This document shows positions 7,448 through 15,841 of a DNA stretch of 35,877 bases, piece after piece. Where the stretch lies: contig JAHDCG010000033.1 in NCBI GenBank assembly GCA_020629965.1, positions 15,108 to 50,984 on the forward strand, in the 5' to 3' direction. Position 1 is the first letter of the stretch, and each line of letters starts with the position of its first letter. The translations under genes were made by a program, and so were the position numbers. Origin of the DNA: Saprospiraceae bacterium. GTDB lineage: Bacteria; Bacteroidota; Bacteroidia; Chitinophagales; Saprospiraceae. The notes beneath the pieces were generated by a model, which worked only from the letters and a program-made list of their open reading frames with translations, made no database searches and was not told where the DNA came from.

Positions 7448-10400
7448 TTACAGCACTAACATTCTCTGCACCTCTGTTTTTTTACCTTCGATTTCTAACC
7501 AATAGAAAAGCACACCTTTCGGCAGGTTTTCTAAGTAGATTTCTTGTCTGCCCTGCGGGTAGTCGGCGTTTAGTTCTTGCAGCATATTTCCTTCAATATC
7601 GCTTAAAAACAGCGTCACATTTTCTGCGGTTGGTATGTCAAAAACTACCGTCGTGCCGGCCTTCGCGGGGTTAGGGAAATTCTGTAATAAGCGAACGCTT
7701 TTTACCGCTTTGTCAAAGTCGAATGCGAGTTTGTAAATCTCGTTATCGCGGTACGCTTCCGCTGTAATCCGTGTCTCGTTAAAGTGCAGGACATCGGATA
7801 ATTCGCCGTCGGCTAATGCGGTGAAATGTAAAGTAAAATCAAGCGTTTCGGCTTTCTCCGACTCCGTATTCCAACTGAAATTAACCTTGCCCGCCGCCGT
7901 TTTTTCTCTTCCGAAATGAGCGGCGGTAACGTTTTCGTTTGCGCATTTTATATCATGCAACAACACTTTAGTATAGTCCAAAGCCGTGCCGAATTGTGCT
8001 CCCGTGACCTCATTTATCGAAAAATTTATAAAATAATTTTCACCTTTTTTCAATGTCACATTTTTAATATGAATCGGAAGGAGGTTTGCGTGGGTTTTGT
8101 CGGAAAAATCGCGTTCTTCCGCCCCCCCGTCGGTGAGGTTTGCGGTGCCGTTGATGTCGCCGATTTTTACGGCGATAAAGTCGGTGTCCCAGTGATTTTG
8201 GTTTAAAACGGGAATGATAATTTCTTCGGGAAAATTTTGCTGAGTAGCATTGACATTCGCATCGAAGACAAAATTTTTATCGACAAATCGCCAACTCTTA
8301 TTATTCGGAAATTCTTCGATGCTGCCTAAAATCAGTTTGCGCATCCAGACCATATCGAGCGTCGTGACGTCGCCGGAATTATTCACGTCGGCGGCGATGA
8401 ATGTGTAAGGCGATTCGATTTCTTCCAAACCCAAAATGTGCTTGCGAATGCCGATGATGTCGTTGGTCGTCACACCGTTGAGCGGGTTGAGATTGTAGGT
8501 CGGTTTGATTGCGTAAAATTCGCCCGCCGGTAAGTCCGGAAAAGCGTAAGTGCCGTCCGTTTCCGTAGCGACCGCCATTTGTACGCCGCCGCTGAGACCG
8601 ACGTATTTTCCGTCGATATTTTCGCCCTCCGCGTTGGTGATTTTACCGGCGATGGTGCCGTCGGGGCAGATGTTGCCGTTGTCTTGTACCGTTAAATTTG
8701 TCCAACAACTCGCCTCGTTGCCCTCCGCGTCTCTGACCTGAAAAAGCACTTCGTTATCGCCCCGGTCGGCACAGCCGAAAGTGTGCGGCGTGAGGTGATA
8801 GGTCAAAGTTTCGGAGCAATTATCGTAGCTGCCCGCGTCGAAAAGTTGCGGATTTACGGCGACCGTTCCGTTGCTGCCGAGATTGACCGTGAAGCCCTCG
8901 TTGCACAACACGGTCGGAATTTGTGCGTCCAAAACGTACAAATCCATGCTCAAATTCGTGATATTGTCGCATTCGTCGCGCGCCGTAAAAGTGATGTAGT
9001 GAAAACCCGCCGGGTAAGTACCGCTTGCGTTTTCCTTGTTATCGTCGGCGTAAAAAGAGTTGTTGCTCACCTCGACCGCCGCGCTGCAATCCGTCGCCCA
9101 GGCATCGGGAAATTCAACGTAAGTTTCGCAGTCCTCGCCGTAAATGAAAACCGTAATGTCGGCGGGAACGCTGAGTTCGGGCATTTCGTTATCGTAGATT
9201 TTCAGGGTTTGATTGAACGACCAATAACCGTCTTCCGCGCTGTCATTCGGGTCGAAAACGCACTCGTCGTACACTTCCCAAAAACGAACGATGTGCAGAC
9301 AGGCATCCGTCACGGCGATGGTGTCGTCGGTATGAAAACTCAAAATTTGCTCGCAGTCCGCGCCGCTGATTTCCGGGTAGCCGGTGTGGTCGGGGTCGAG
9401 CTTGAGACTGCATTCATAAGTCGTAAAATCCGCAGGAAAAACCACATCCGTCGGGGTCGCATCACCTACCGTAATTTGCTGCACACAAAAAGCGGAATTA
9501 TCATCTTCATCCGTTGCCGTCCACAGTCTCAACACCGTGCCGTAGCCGCAGTCGTTGAGGTCGGAAATATCGTCGGTCGGGATGATACTTGCCACCGCGC
9601 AGTTGTCGGTTGCGGTTGCCGTGCCGCTGATTGTCAGGTTGTTATAGTCATCGGTGCAGTTTAGCTCGACGGGCAACGGGCAGACAATCGACGGTGCCAA
9701 AAAGTCATCGACCGACACCTCTACGGCGCAGTCGTTGTGCAGCCCCGCGACGTCATAAACCCGCAGGGTAATTGCCAGCGGCGACGCCAAAATATCGCTG
9801 CAATCGAAGCTCGCCGAAGGTGCGAAAGCCGCTCCGTTTTTACTGACTTCGAAGCGGTCGATTTGGCAATTATCCGTGCTGTTTTCGTTGAATGTGTGCG
9901 CGGCAAGTACCGTATTTTCTTCCTCGCCGAGCGAGATAAAAGTGTGTTCTTTGCAGACGGGCGTCGGTACTTCATTGTCGATGATAGTGACCGCCGTTTG
10001 ACAGGTGCTTTTGTTGCCGCATTCGTCCTGCGCCTCGTAGGTAATCGCGTGGGTGCCTTGCGGAATGTTGCTGTAAGTCGCGGCGTTTTCGCCGTATTCC
10101 CAAAGGTGCGTGAGCGTAAAATTCGAGCAGTTATCCGTTGCCGTCGCAGCGGGCGGAGTCACCGTGCCGGTGCAGTTTCCGTTGTCGGTAAAGACCGTAA
10201 AATCGGCGGGGCAGGTTATCGTCGGTGCCTGTGTATCTTTGACGCGAATGAGTTGAATGTAGGTCTCACTGTCGTCGGTACAGTAGTCGAATACCGCCCA
10301 GGTGCGGAAGATTTTGGTTTCGCCGCCGCAGACGACCGTCGTTTGGTCGGAAAAACTCGTAAGCAGGTCGCAGTCGCTGCTGCCTTCGATAATTTTGCCG

Positions 10401-11122
10401 TTGATGCGGGGTTGACCGGTCAGAGTTAAGTCCGCCGGATCGTCTTGATTACAGACCAAACTCGGCATTACGAAGCCGTCGCGGTTGGCGGGCCACTGCA
10501 CGTCGTCGAGTGTATTGCGGTGCAGCATAATGATTTGGTCCGCGCTGCGGATGTTGCCGTACTCGTCGGTCACATACCAGGTGCGGAGGATTTCCGCCGT
10601 ATATTCTTCGCCGCCGATGCCGTAAAAACAGTCGTGGTCGGTGAAAGTATCAATCCAATCGTAAGTGATGTTATCGGGGTGACTCACGTTGTCCTGCACG
10701 CCGGGGAAGCCGATAATTTCGGGGTCGGTGTCGGCATTACAATTTAAAAACAGGGAGTCTAAAAAGATGACGGGCGGGGTATTGTCGGCGACGGTGATGC
10801 CGCCTTCGCAGTTGTTGCCGGTGGCGTTGTCGGTGACTTTAAACATCAAATCTGCGCCAATCATAGTTGCGTCCGCCGTGTCGCCGTAGCTGTATCCGCT
10901 GAGGTTGTCGATGATTTCTACGGTAAAGCCTTCGGTGCAGCCGCCGGTCGCACTGCTCAATGCCACCTCGGGGGTCAGTACCGCCTCGCCGTCGCCGCCG
11001 AGACTGATGGTAAAATCCTGACGGCAAACCATGGGGCACTGCGCACGCAAAATGCTCTCACCGATTGCCGTTCCGAGGAGGAATAACAACGCGATTACGA
11101 ATATTTTGCGGGCTGTGCTCAT
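7448..11122 (-). CDS. Giant secreted HYR/dockerin-like/cohesin-like protein, T9SS cargo (paralogue)
   Basis: 1224 residues, same architecture as the downstream paralogue at 2312-6187 and clearly homologous. It has a signal peptide 1-27 (cleavage after RAQ) and then 'CPMVCRQDFTISL', matching 'CAMTCNDDVNISL' of the other protein. HYR-like modules span about 113-815 ('DTQAPTITCPADFTV', 'DNEVPTPVC', 'DFLAPSIVCP'). A carboxypeptidase-regulatory-like segment lies near 820-875. The dockerin-like pair lies at about 878-935 with a good calcium loop 'DVNNSGDVTTLD', plus 'VKIGDINGTA' near 985-994. A cohesin-like domain spans about 1013-1135 and the T9SS sorting domain 1143-1224 ('LLQNFPNPAKAGTTVVFDI'). 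The start at 11122 gives the signal peptide directly. It is probably surface-exposed. Dockerin plus cohesin-like modules in one chain would permit homotypic or paralogue assembly, which is inference. The two genes are separated by 1.26 kb and may be transcribed separately. Confidence 0.9.
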   Translation of the reverse strand: MSTARKIFVIALLFLLGTAIGESILRAQCPMVCRQDFTISLGGDGEAVLTPEVALSSATGGCTEGFTVEIIDNLSGYSYGDTADATMIGADLMFKVTDNATGNNCEGGITVADNTPPVIFLDSLFLNCNADTDPEIIGFPGVQDNVSHPDNITYDWIDTFTDHDCFYGIGGEEYTAEILRTWYVTDEYGNIRSADQIIMLHRNTLDDVQWPANRDGFVMPSLVCNQDDPADLTLTGQPRINGKIIEGSSDCDLLTSFSDQTTVVCGGETKIFRTWAVFDYCTDDSETYIQLIRVKDTQAPTITCPADFTVFTDNGNCTGTVTPPAATATDNCSNFTLTHLWEYGENAATYSNIPQGTHAITYEAQDECGNKSTCQTAVTIIDNEVPTPVCKEHTFISLGEEENTVLAAHTFNENSTDNCQIDRFEVSKNGAAFAPSASFDCSDILASPLAITLRVYDVAGLHNDCAVEVSVDDFLAPSIVCPLPVELNCTDDYNNLTISGTATATDNCAVASIIPTDDISDLNDCGYGTVLRLWTATDEDDNSAFCVQQITVGDATPTDVVFPADFTTYECSLKLDPDHTGYPEISGADCEQILSFHTDDTIAVTDACLHIVRFWEVYDECVFDPNDSAEDGYWSFNQTLKIYDNEMPELSVPADITVFIYGEDCETYVEFPDAWATDCSAAVEVSNNSFYADDNKENASGTYPAGFHYITFTARDECDNITNLSMDLYVLDAQIPTVLCNEGFTVNLGSNGTVAVNPQLFDAGSYDNCSETLTYHLTPHTFGCADRGDNEVLFQVRDAEGNEASCWTNLTVQDNGNICPDGTIAGKITNAEGENIDGKYVGLSGGVQMAVATETDGTYAFPDLPAGEFYAIKPTYNLNPLNGVTTNDIIGIRKHILGLEEIESPYTFIAADVNNSGDVTTLDMVWMRKLILGSIEEFPNNKSWRFVDKNFVFDANVNATQQNFPEEIIIPVLNQNHWDTDFIAVKIGDINGTANLTDGGAEERDFSDKTHANLLPIHIKNVTLKKGENYFINFSINEVTGAQFGTALDYTKVLLHDIKCANENVTAAHFGREKTAAGKVNFSWNTESEKAETLDFTLHFTALADGELSDVLHFNETRITAEAYRDNEIYKLAFDFDKAVKSVRLLQNFPNPAKAGTTVVFDIPTAENVTLFLSDIEGNMLQELNADYPQGRQEIYLENLPKGVLFYWLEIEGKKTEVQRMLVL

Positions 11123-11153
11123 GTGGATAATTTGTTGAATAGCAAGTCATGTA

Positions 11154-11185
11154 CGGTTGACGGTTGACGGTTGTCGGTTGACGGG
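11154..11185. repeat. Heptamer array CGGTTGA (complement of CCGTCAA family)
   Basis: Units CGGTTGA, CGGTTGA, CGGTTGT, CGGTTGA, then CGGG. It ends about 30 nt upstream of the start codon of the second HYR giant, so it would lie in or near its 5' leader. Confidence 0.85.
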
Positions 11186-11622
11186 AGCAGCCTGAGATGA
11201 CTCTGACCGGAGTAGAGTATCACTATTTTTGAGCTGCTTTCCTAATCAACTTTGACCGCAAAACCGCCGTGGTATAGGACACTTTTTTAGGGTGTCTTTT
11301 ACCTTGCTTTTGCTGCTGTGTGTTGAATTTAAAATGCTGACGTACAGCGGGTTGGGTGAACGAGGTTCACTTAGTCGCTGTTTGCCTTTTGTAAAAAAAA
11401 TGTTGTAGAAAAAAGAAGGAGAGTCCGGACGGTAGTTACTTTGAAACGGGGGGCTGTTTCTCGACCGTCGATGTGTTTGTGTGCAGACTTCTCTTAGTAT
11501 GTTTGTGTACTCTTTTTTCTCATAGTATGTTTTTCGCACGGCGTTAGTTTTTGACGCATTGCGATTTGTTTGATATATTAGAAAAGATTATGCCAAACCT
11601 TTTTTTGGTGTTTGCTTATTTT

Positions 11623-11670
11623 GCCCGGCACTAACGTACCGGGCTGAAGTGCTTCGTGCCTTCGGCACTT
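11623..11670. repeat. Two-hairpin repeat, copy 2
   Basis: CCCGGCACTAACGTACCGGG followed by GCTGAAGTGCTTCGTGCC, TTC and GGCACT. It is almost identical to the copy at 7391-7438 and in the same orientation. It is not next to a stop codon here, so a purely terminator-like role is less likely. Confidence 0.8.
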
Positions 11671-11709
11671 TCGGGTCGGTGGATTTTTTTACCGGGTGCG
11701 GTCCGGACG

Positions 11710-12075
11710 CGGGAAAATGCGTTTCTCTCTCAAGCAAAAAATGAAAATCAATTCACCCGAAATACCCAAAAGCGAAGACCCCGTAGAGACGCAGCACTGT
11801 CACGTCTTGCTCCGTAGAAAACGATAAAATGCAGGCAACCGAAAAACCAAAAAGCGCAGACCCCGCTCGTACAGGCGTGGGAAAACGCGTCTCTCTCAAG
11901 CAAAAATCGAAAATCAATTCACCCGAAATACTCAAAAGCGCAGACCCCGTAGAGACGTGGCACTGCCACGTCTTTCCCGGAGAAAACGATAAAATGCAGG
12001 CAACCGAAATACCCAAAAGCGAAGACCTCGCTCGTACAGACGCGGGAAAACGCGTCTTGCTCCGGAAAGGATAGC
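11710..12075. repeat. Tandem composite repeat, period about 165 bp
   Basis: Two and a half copies of a unit containing GGGAAAANGCGTNTCTCTC, TCAAGCAAAAA, AATCAATTCACCCGAAATAC, a palindrome and CGATAAAATGCAGGCAACC (at 11822 and 11987). The palindrome varies among copies: AGACGTGGCA/TGCCACGTCT is perfect at about 11951-11972, degenerate near 11783-11805, and replaced by an AGACGCG/CGCGTCT stem at about 12039-12058. It looks like nested insertion and duplication of small palindromic elements. A fragment of the CGATATAATGCAGGCAAC end recurs at 12284-12305. Confidence 0.7.
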
Positions 12076-12337
12076 AAAATTGAATTTTATACTTTGCGCT
12101 TTGTGATGATGAAATTATCGGTATCATGCCGGTCGCGTTTTTTCAGGGCAAGACGTCCCAATGGTACGTCTCTACGGGGAGGTATATTTTTGGGTGAGTG
12201 TGAAGGCAAAGTTGAACGTTTTATTCTCGGAATAAAATGTGATTTTTGCTTCATCCGTGAAGTTTATGCTGCACCTTGTCCAAAGAAAACGATATAATGC
12301 AGGCAACAACAACAAAGAAAAGCAAATACCAAGAAAT

Positions 12338-13042
12338 TCATCTCTCCCCCCGCCGCAAGCGATTCACCAAGCCGTCCGCCCGCCGTGTCGTCTCCGGCTG
12401 TCGGTATTTGTTGCAGGCGTGCAGCACCCAATCGATGGCAGTGGGCAGGTCGATTTTATGACCGATGCTGACAAAAAGTGGTTTGATGCCGTCTTGAGTG
12501 CGTAATGCCGCGCCGACTTCCGTGCCGTCGAGCAGCAAAGATTGACGGCTGCCGCGTGGTTTTTTGAGGGCGGTTTTGTCGTATTTTCCCGTCAGCCGAT
12601 TTTTGGCGCAGCCGATGGTCGGCACGTCGAGTTCGATGCCGAGGTGCGATGCCATACCGACGCCTTTGGGATGGGCGATGCCCTGTCCGTCACAGATGAT
12701 GAGGTCGGGTTTGAGGGCGATTTTTTGGTAGGCGGCTTTGAGGGCGGGAATTTCCCGAAAGGAAAAAAGTCCGGGAATATAAGGAAAAGTAATCGGCACC
12801 ACGGCGTGCTGTTCTTCAATAACGGTAAGGGTTTCGGCATCAAGTACGACGACGGCACCAATCATGGTTTGCGCCTCTTCGTCGTAAGCGACATCCGCGC
12901 CGGCGATGTATTTTATCGGATTAGGCAGTTGGTTTTCACGGATGACTCGGGTGCGGAGGGCTTCTTGGATTTTTAGGTAGGGGGTGGGGGAGAAGGGGTT
13001 TGGAGGTTTGGGGGTTGAGAGGTTGGGCGGTTTTGTCTGCAT
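12338..13042 (-). CDS. nfi: Endonuclease V (deoxyinosine 3'-endonuclease)
   Basis: 234 residues from the ATG at 13042. It cleaves DNA 3' to deoxyinosine, the product of adenine deamination, using Mg2+. Family hallmarks are all visible: 'IAGADVAY' with D50, the strand-separating wedge 'PYIPG' at 88-92 followed by 'FSFRE' with E97, 'CDGQGIAHP' with D118, 'HLGIELDVPTIGCAKNRL' at about 133-150, and the C-terminal 'RRADGL' aspartate. E. coli Nfi begins close to the equivalent of residue 22 here. Residues 1-21 are an extra Pro/Lys/Asn-rich segment encoded by a CCNAACC-type tandem repeat. A frame also stays open to 13117, but that would add still more unrelated residues. The enzyme is cytosolic. No operon partner is evident; meaB lies 204 bp upstream on the same strand. 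Confidence 0.93.
   Translation of the reverse strand: MQTKPPNLSTPKPPNPFSPTPYLKIQEALRTRVIRENQLPNPIKYIAGADVAYDEEAQTMIGAVVVLDAETLTVIEEQHAVVPITFPYIPGLFSFREIPALKAAYQKIALKPDLIICDGQGIAHPKGVGMASHLGIELDVPTIGCAKNRLTGKYDKTALKKPRGSRQSLLLDGTEVGAALRTQDGIKPLFVSIGHKIDLPTAIDWVLHACNKYRQPETTRRADGLVNRLRRGER
12965..13030. repeat. Degenerate pyrimidine-rich tandem repeat inside the nfi 5' end
   Basis: On the minus strand this stretch is a run of CCNAACC/CCAAACC-type units (for example CCAAACCTCCAAACCCC). It resembles the intergenic heptamers of the window but is translated as the Pro-rich N-terminus of endonuclease V. Confidence 0.6.
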
Positions 13043-13098
13043 ATATTTTGACTTTAGGTGATTATCAGACTTGTTTGTAAACAAAAAAACGTAATTTG

Positions 13099-13167
13099 AT
13101 AAATAGCTGTTAATCATAAATAGCTGTTAATCAGAGGTTTACTGTACTTTGAAAGTTTAGTAAACCT
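13099..13167. repeat. Short tandem duplication and AGGTTTACT hairpin between meaB and nfi
   Basis: ATAAATAGCTGTTAATC is present twice in tandem (13099 and 13116, period 17). It is followed by an inverted repeat, AGGTTTACT ... AGTAAACCT (13135-13167), with a 15-nt loop. It may be a regulatory site or weak terminator between the two genes. Confidence 0.5.
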
Positions 13168-13246
13168 TATTTCCGAACAAGTCTCATCATTTTAAGAAAT
13201 TTAATCTTTGTGAGGAAGTACAAGCAATCGCAGTAGCTCTCCACTC

Positions 13247-14350
13247 TCAACCCTCCAAAAACAACCCCATCAACTCCTCCGCCCCCCGAAACGGACTCAT
13301 CTCTCCCGCCAAAACCGCCCGCTCAATCTCATTTTTCCTACCCTTTACCTCCGGATGCTCCGCAAACAAACGCCGCAATTTTTCCTGAATACTTTCCTCC
13401 AGCCAATATTTTGCCTGTGCCGCGCGGCGTGATTGCCAATAGCCGTTTTTCTGCGTGGCTTGGTGATATTTTTGAATGTCCTGCTCGATTTCCGGAATGC
13501 CCGCGCCCGTCAGTGCGGAGCAAGTAACCGCTTTGGGTATCCAACCGCTCGCGCTCGGGGGGAAGAGGTGCAGGGCGTTGCGGTAGCTCATTTTGGCTTT
13601 TTTGGCGGCGTCGGCTGAGTCACCGTCCGCCTTATTGACCGCTATCATATCCGCCGTTTCGACGATGCCGCGTTTGATGCCTTGCAGCTCGTCGCCCGCG
13701 CCGGGGAGGAGGAGGAGGAGGAAAAAATCTGTCATGGAGTGTACCGCTGTTTCGGACTGTCCGACGCCGACCGTCTCGATGATGATGCGGTTAAAGCCCG
13801 CCGCTTCACAGAGAATTATCGTCTCGCGGGTCTTACGGGCAACGCCGCCGAGGGTCTCGCCGGCGGGGGAAGGACGGATAAACGCCGCCGGGTCGGAAGA
13901 CAGTTTTTCCATGCGCGTCTTGTCGCCCAAAATGCTGCCGCCGCTCACCTGACTCGTCGGGTCGATGGCTAAGACGGCAACCTTGTTGCCCGCCTCGGTC
14001 AGGTGCGTCCCGAAGGCCTCGATAAAGGTACTCTTGCCGACGCCCGGCGTCCCCGTGATGCCGACGCGCACCGATTGCCCCGCCGCCGGCAGACATTGCT
14101 CGATAATCTGCTGCGCTAAATCTCGATGCTCCTTTTTCGTACTCTCCAAAAGCGTAATCGCCTGACTCAGCAGCACCCGATTTCCCGCCAAAATACCCGC
14201 CGCGTATTCTGCCGCCGTGCGCGATTTGGGCCGCAGTCGCCGCCGATTTTCGGACAAACGCGGGTTGATTTGCGCCGGAGGAGCCACTCCCGGTTTTACC
14301 GTCAGATGCGTGTCTTTTTTGTTATTGTTCGATTTCATGCTTTCGGTCAA
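13247..14350 (-). CDS. meaB: MeaB/ArgK-type P-loop GTPase (methylmalonyl-CoA mutase chaperone)
   Basis: 367 residues. MeaB-type G3E GTPases protect and reload the adenosylcobalamin cofactor of methylmalonyl-CoA mutase. The Walker A 'GTPGVGKST' is at 100-108. Then come 'VLAIDPTS' (about 126-133) with 'GGSILGDKTRM' (137-147), the Walker B/switch region 'IIIETVGVGQSE' (189-200) and the G4 motif 'NKAD' (239-242). The C-terminal helical dimerisation arm is present. The start at 14350 gives a short Lys/Asn-rich leader; M5 (14338) is an alternative. The mutase genes themselves are not in the window, so the assignment to the propionate/methylmalonyl pathway comes from the family. A related IcmF- or HypB-like role is less likely given the overall length and motifs. 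A small CGTTAA/TTAACG hairpin lies at 14352-14368, just before the start codon. Confidence 0.92.
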   Translation of the reverse strand: MTESMKSNNNKKDTHLTVKPGVAPPAQINPRLSENRRRLRPKSRTAAEYAAGILAGNRVLLSQAITLLESTKKEHRDLAQQIIEQCLPAAGQSVRVGITGTPGVGKSTFIEAFGTHLTEAGNKVAVLAIDPTSQVSGGSILGDKTRMEKLSSDPAAFIRPSPAGETLGGVARKTRETIILCEAAGFNRIIIETVGVGQSETAVHSMTDFFLLLLLPGAGDELQGIKRGIVETADMIAVNKADGDSADAAKKAKMSYRNALHLFPPSASGWIPKAVTCSALTGAGIPEIEQDIQKYHQATQKNGYWQSRRAAQAKYWLEESIQEKLRRLFAEHPEVKGRKNEIERAVLAGEMSPFRGAEELMGLFLEG

Positions 14351-14751
14351 ACGTTAATGTTCTTAACGCTGTCAAATTAAAATTTTAACAATTTGTATAA
14401 CTGTTTGAAAATGAGATAGTTGGGAGGAGGTCGCACATTTAAGAACTTGCCCCGAAACAAAAGTACGAAGTTAAACTGTCTTAAACGCCCGGGCGGGCGG
14501 ACTTTGCCTATTGCTAATTCGTGACTAATGGATTTACTTTGTCGTATCGACTACGAAAGGAAAGGGAATTGACTTCTTGATTTTTTTCGCGCATACATCG
14601 AAAAAGTTGCTGTTTTTTAAAATCAACGGAACACGAACGTAAGCTAAAACGCAAATATTTTATCGACCGCGCATTTTTTATTTTTCCGGACTAAGCATTG
14701 ATACCATATAGAACACCTTTTTTGAAGTCAATTGCTTTTCTGTTCGTATTC

Positions 14752-14933
14752 AGCCCCTAACCCCGGAGCGGGGAACTTTCTGCGGGCTTGAGATTATGGT
14801 AAATTTTGAATTTCTCGGTTCTCTTTTTGTTGAAAAACAAGAGGCTTTGAGACTCGGGTTTTTGTAAGCGAATCTAAGTTCAAAACGAGTTTAAGTTTTG
14901 AAAACAGATACTCCCCGCTCCGGGGTCGGGGGT
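14752..14933. repeat. GC-armed palindromic element, copy A
   Basis: Left arm CCCCTAACCCCGGAGCGGGGA and right arm (other strand) CCCCCGACCCCGGAGCGGG are inverted repeats about 21 bp long. Each arm is itself a GC-rich hairpin. The interior of about 135 bp is AT-rich and shared with copy B (for example CGGTTCTCTTTTTGTTGAAA, GGCTTTGAGACTCGG, AAGCGAATCTAAGTT). No ORF. Confidence 0.85.
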
Positions 14934-14961
14934 CTTCATTACGAATTTGCTTTGCGTCTTC

Positions 14962-15150
14962 AGCCCCCTAACCCCCGAATCGGGGGGACTTTCTCCGGGC
15001 TTGAGATTATAGTAAATCTTGAATAACTCGGTTCTCTTTTTTTTGAAAAACAAAAGGCTTTGAGACTCGGATTTTTTGAAAGCGAATCTAAGTTAAAAAC
15101 GAGTTTAAATTCCAAAGACAGATACTCCCCCGATTCGGGGGTCGGGGGGC
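14962..15150. repeat. GC-armed palindromic element, copy B
   Basis: Same element, 210 bp downstream of copy A, same orientation. The arms are CCCCCTAACCCCCGAATCGG and, on the other strand, CCCCCGACCCCCGAATCGGG. The arm hairpin differs from copy A (GAATC core instead of GGAGC), but the change is compensated in both arms. The shared flank CTTCATNACGANTT follows both copies. Confidence 0.85.
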
Positions 15151-15480
15151 CTTCATCACGAGTTCTAACCCAAAAAACAAAAAAAAATTGCTCAATAAGT
15201 TTGATGCGAGAGGGGAAGTTCGGAAAACCAACCTCTCGTATTTTTTGAGCCGAACGATACGCTTTAATACTTCTGTACCGCCGTCGCGGACACAACCGAA
15301 TATTCCTATTTTTAACTCGAATATTTTATCTGACTCTCTTACGGTTGACGATGCGACGTGCGGTTTTTTTCTTTTGAGGAGAGAGGGGAGAGAGGTGCTT
15401 ACCGTTTTTTTAGTGCGCAAATCTGCCGCATTTGCTTACCGTTTTTACTGCTGTTTTTTAATATGTGCCGACGCACGGTT

Positions 15481-15509
15481 TTTGCCGTAGTTGCAATTTC
15501 ATATCTTTG
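15481..15509 (+). promoter_or_regulatory. Candidate Bacteroidota promoter, probably for asnS
   Basis: TTTG at 15481-15484 and TATCTTTG at 15502-15509 match the TTTG ... TAnnTTTG consensus with a 17-nt spacer (slightly short). Transcription from about 15516 would leave a 5' leader of about 325 nt before asnS. There is no experimental support. Confidence 0.45.
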
Positions 15510-15804
15510 CGCTTTTTTACGCAAAACTGCCCGCCGGGCACCGGAACTCGTTTTCTTTTTTTGCGTTAAATGAACTTTCCGAATGCTGTATTTTGTAACA
15601 AAAATTCTTTCAAATTTTTGTTGTTTAGAAGTTTAGGCGTTTAATTGTTTAGAACGCTCGCTGCAATTAAACGATTAATTCCGGTAGAAATCGGAACTAA
15701 ACTTTTAAACAATGCTGAAAGGAATTTCTGTGCAGTGTATTTTGAACAATATCAAACGGTACCGGCAAAGAATTATTACAAAAGGTATGATGAGAACGGA
15801 TACT

Positions 15805-15834
15805 CCGTCAACCGTCAACCGACAACCGTCAACC
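15805..15834. repeat. Heptamer array CCGTCAA ahead of asnS
   Basis: Units CCGTCAA, CCGTCAA, CCGACAA, CCGTCAA, then CC. The array ends 7 nt before the asnS ATG, in the place where a ribosome-binding site would be expected. No Shine-Dalgarno sequence is present. Confidence 0.85.
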
Positions 15835-15841
15835 AACAAAA

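Larger units (their letters stand above)
11123..12337. other. Spacer of 1.2 kb, repeats only
   Basis: Upstream of the second HYR giant. It holds a heptamer array (11154-11185), a GACAC/GTGTC hairpin followed by T4 (about 11278-11302), a second copy of the two-hairpin repeat (11623-11670), a tandem composite repeat (about 11710-12075), an AGACGT/ACGTCT hairpin (about 12152-12172) and a short orphan piece of the composite repeat (12284-12305). Short ORFs across 11753-12127 are translations of the repeat and are not genes. Confidence 0.7.
14351..15841. other. Spacer of 1.5 kb with palindromic elements, no gene
   Basis: It lies between divergently transcribed meaB and asnS. It contains two complete GC-armed elements in tandem (14752-14933, 14962-15150), a candidate promoter (15481-15509), a GTTTAGG/GTTTAAT repeat stretch (about 15625-15655) and a CCGTCAA heptamer array that nearly touches the asnS start codon. 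The short ORFs across 14960-15573 overlap repeats and show no recognisable protein, so I call no gene. Confidence 0.7.

Noticed and set aside
8783-10429. Long plus-strand ORFs inside the second HYR gene (up to 293 codons)
   Set aside because: Antisense shadows of a clear signal-peptide/HYR/T9SS reading frame; Arg/Val-rich composition with no domains.
11753-12127. ORFs on both strands across the composite repeat (for example 124 and 81 codons)
   Set aside because: They are translations of the tandem repeat with recurring peptide blocks and have no protein-like features.
14960-15573. Overlapping ORFs of 60-110 codons in the meaB-asnS spacer
   Set aside because: They fall on the palindromic elements or on low-complexity T-rich sequence and lack any recognisable feature.
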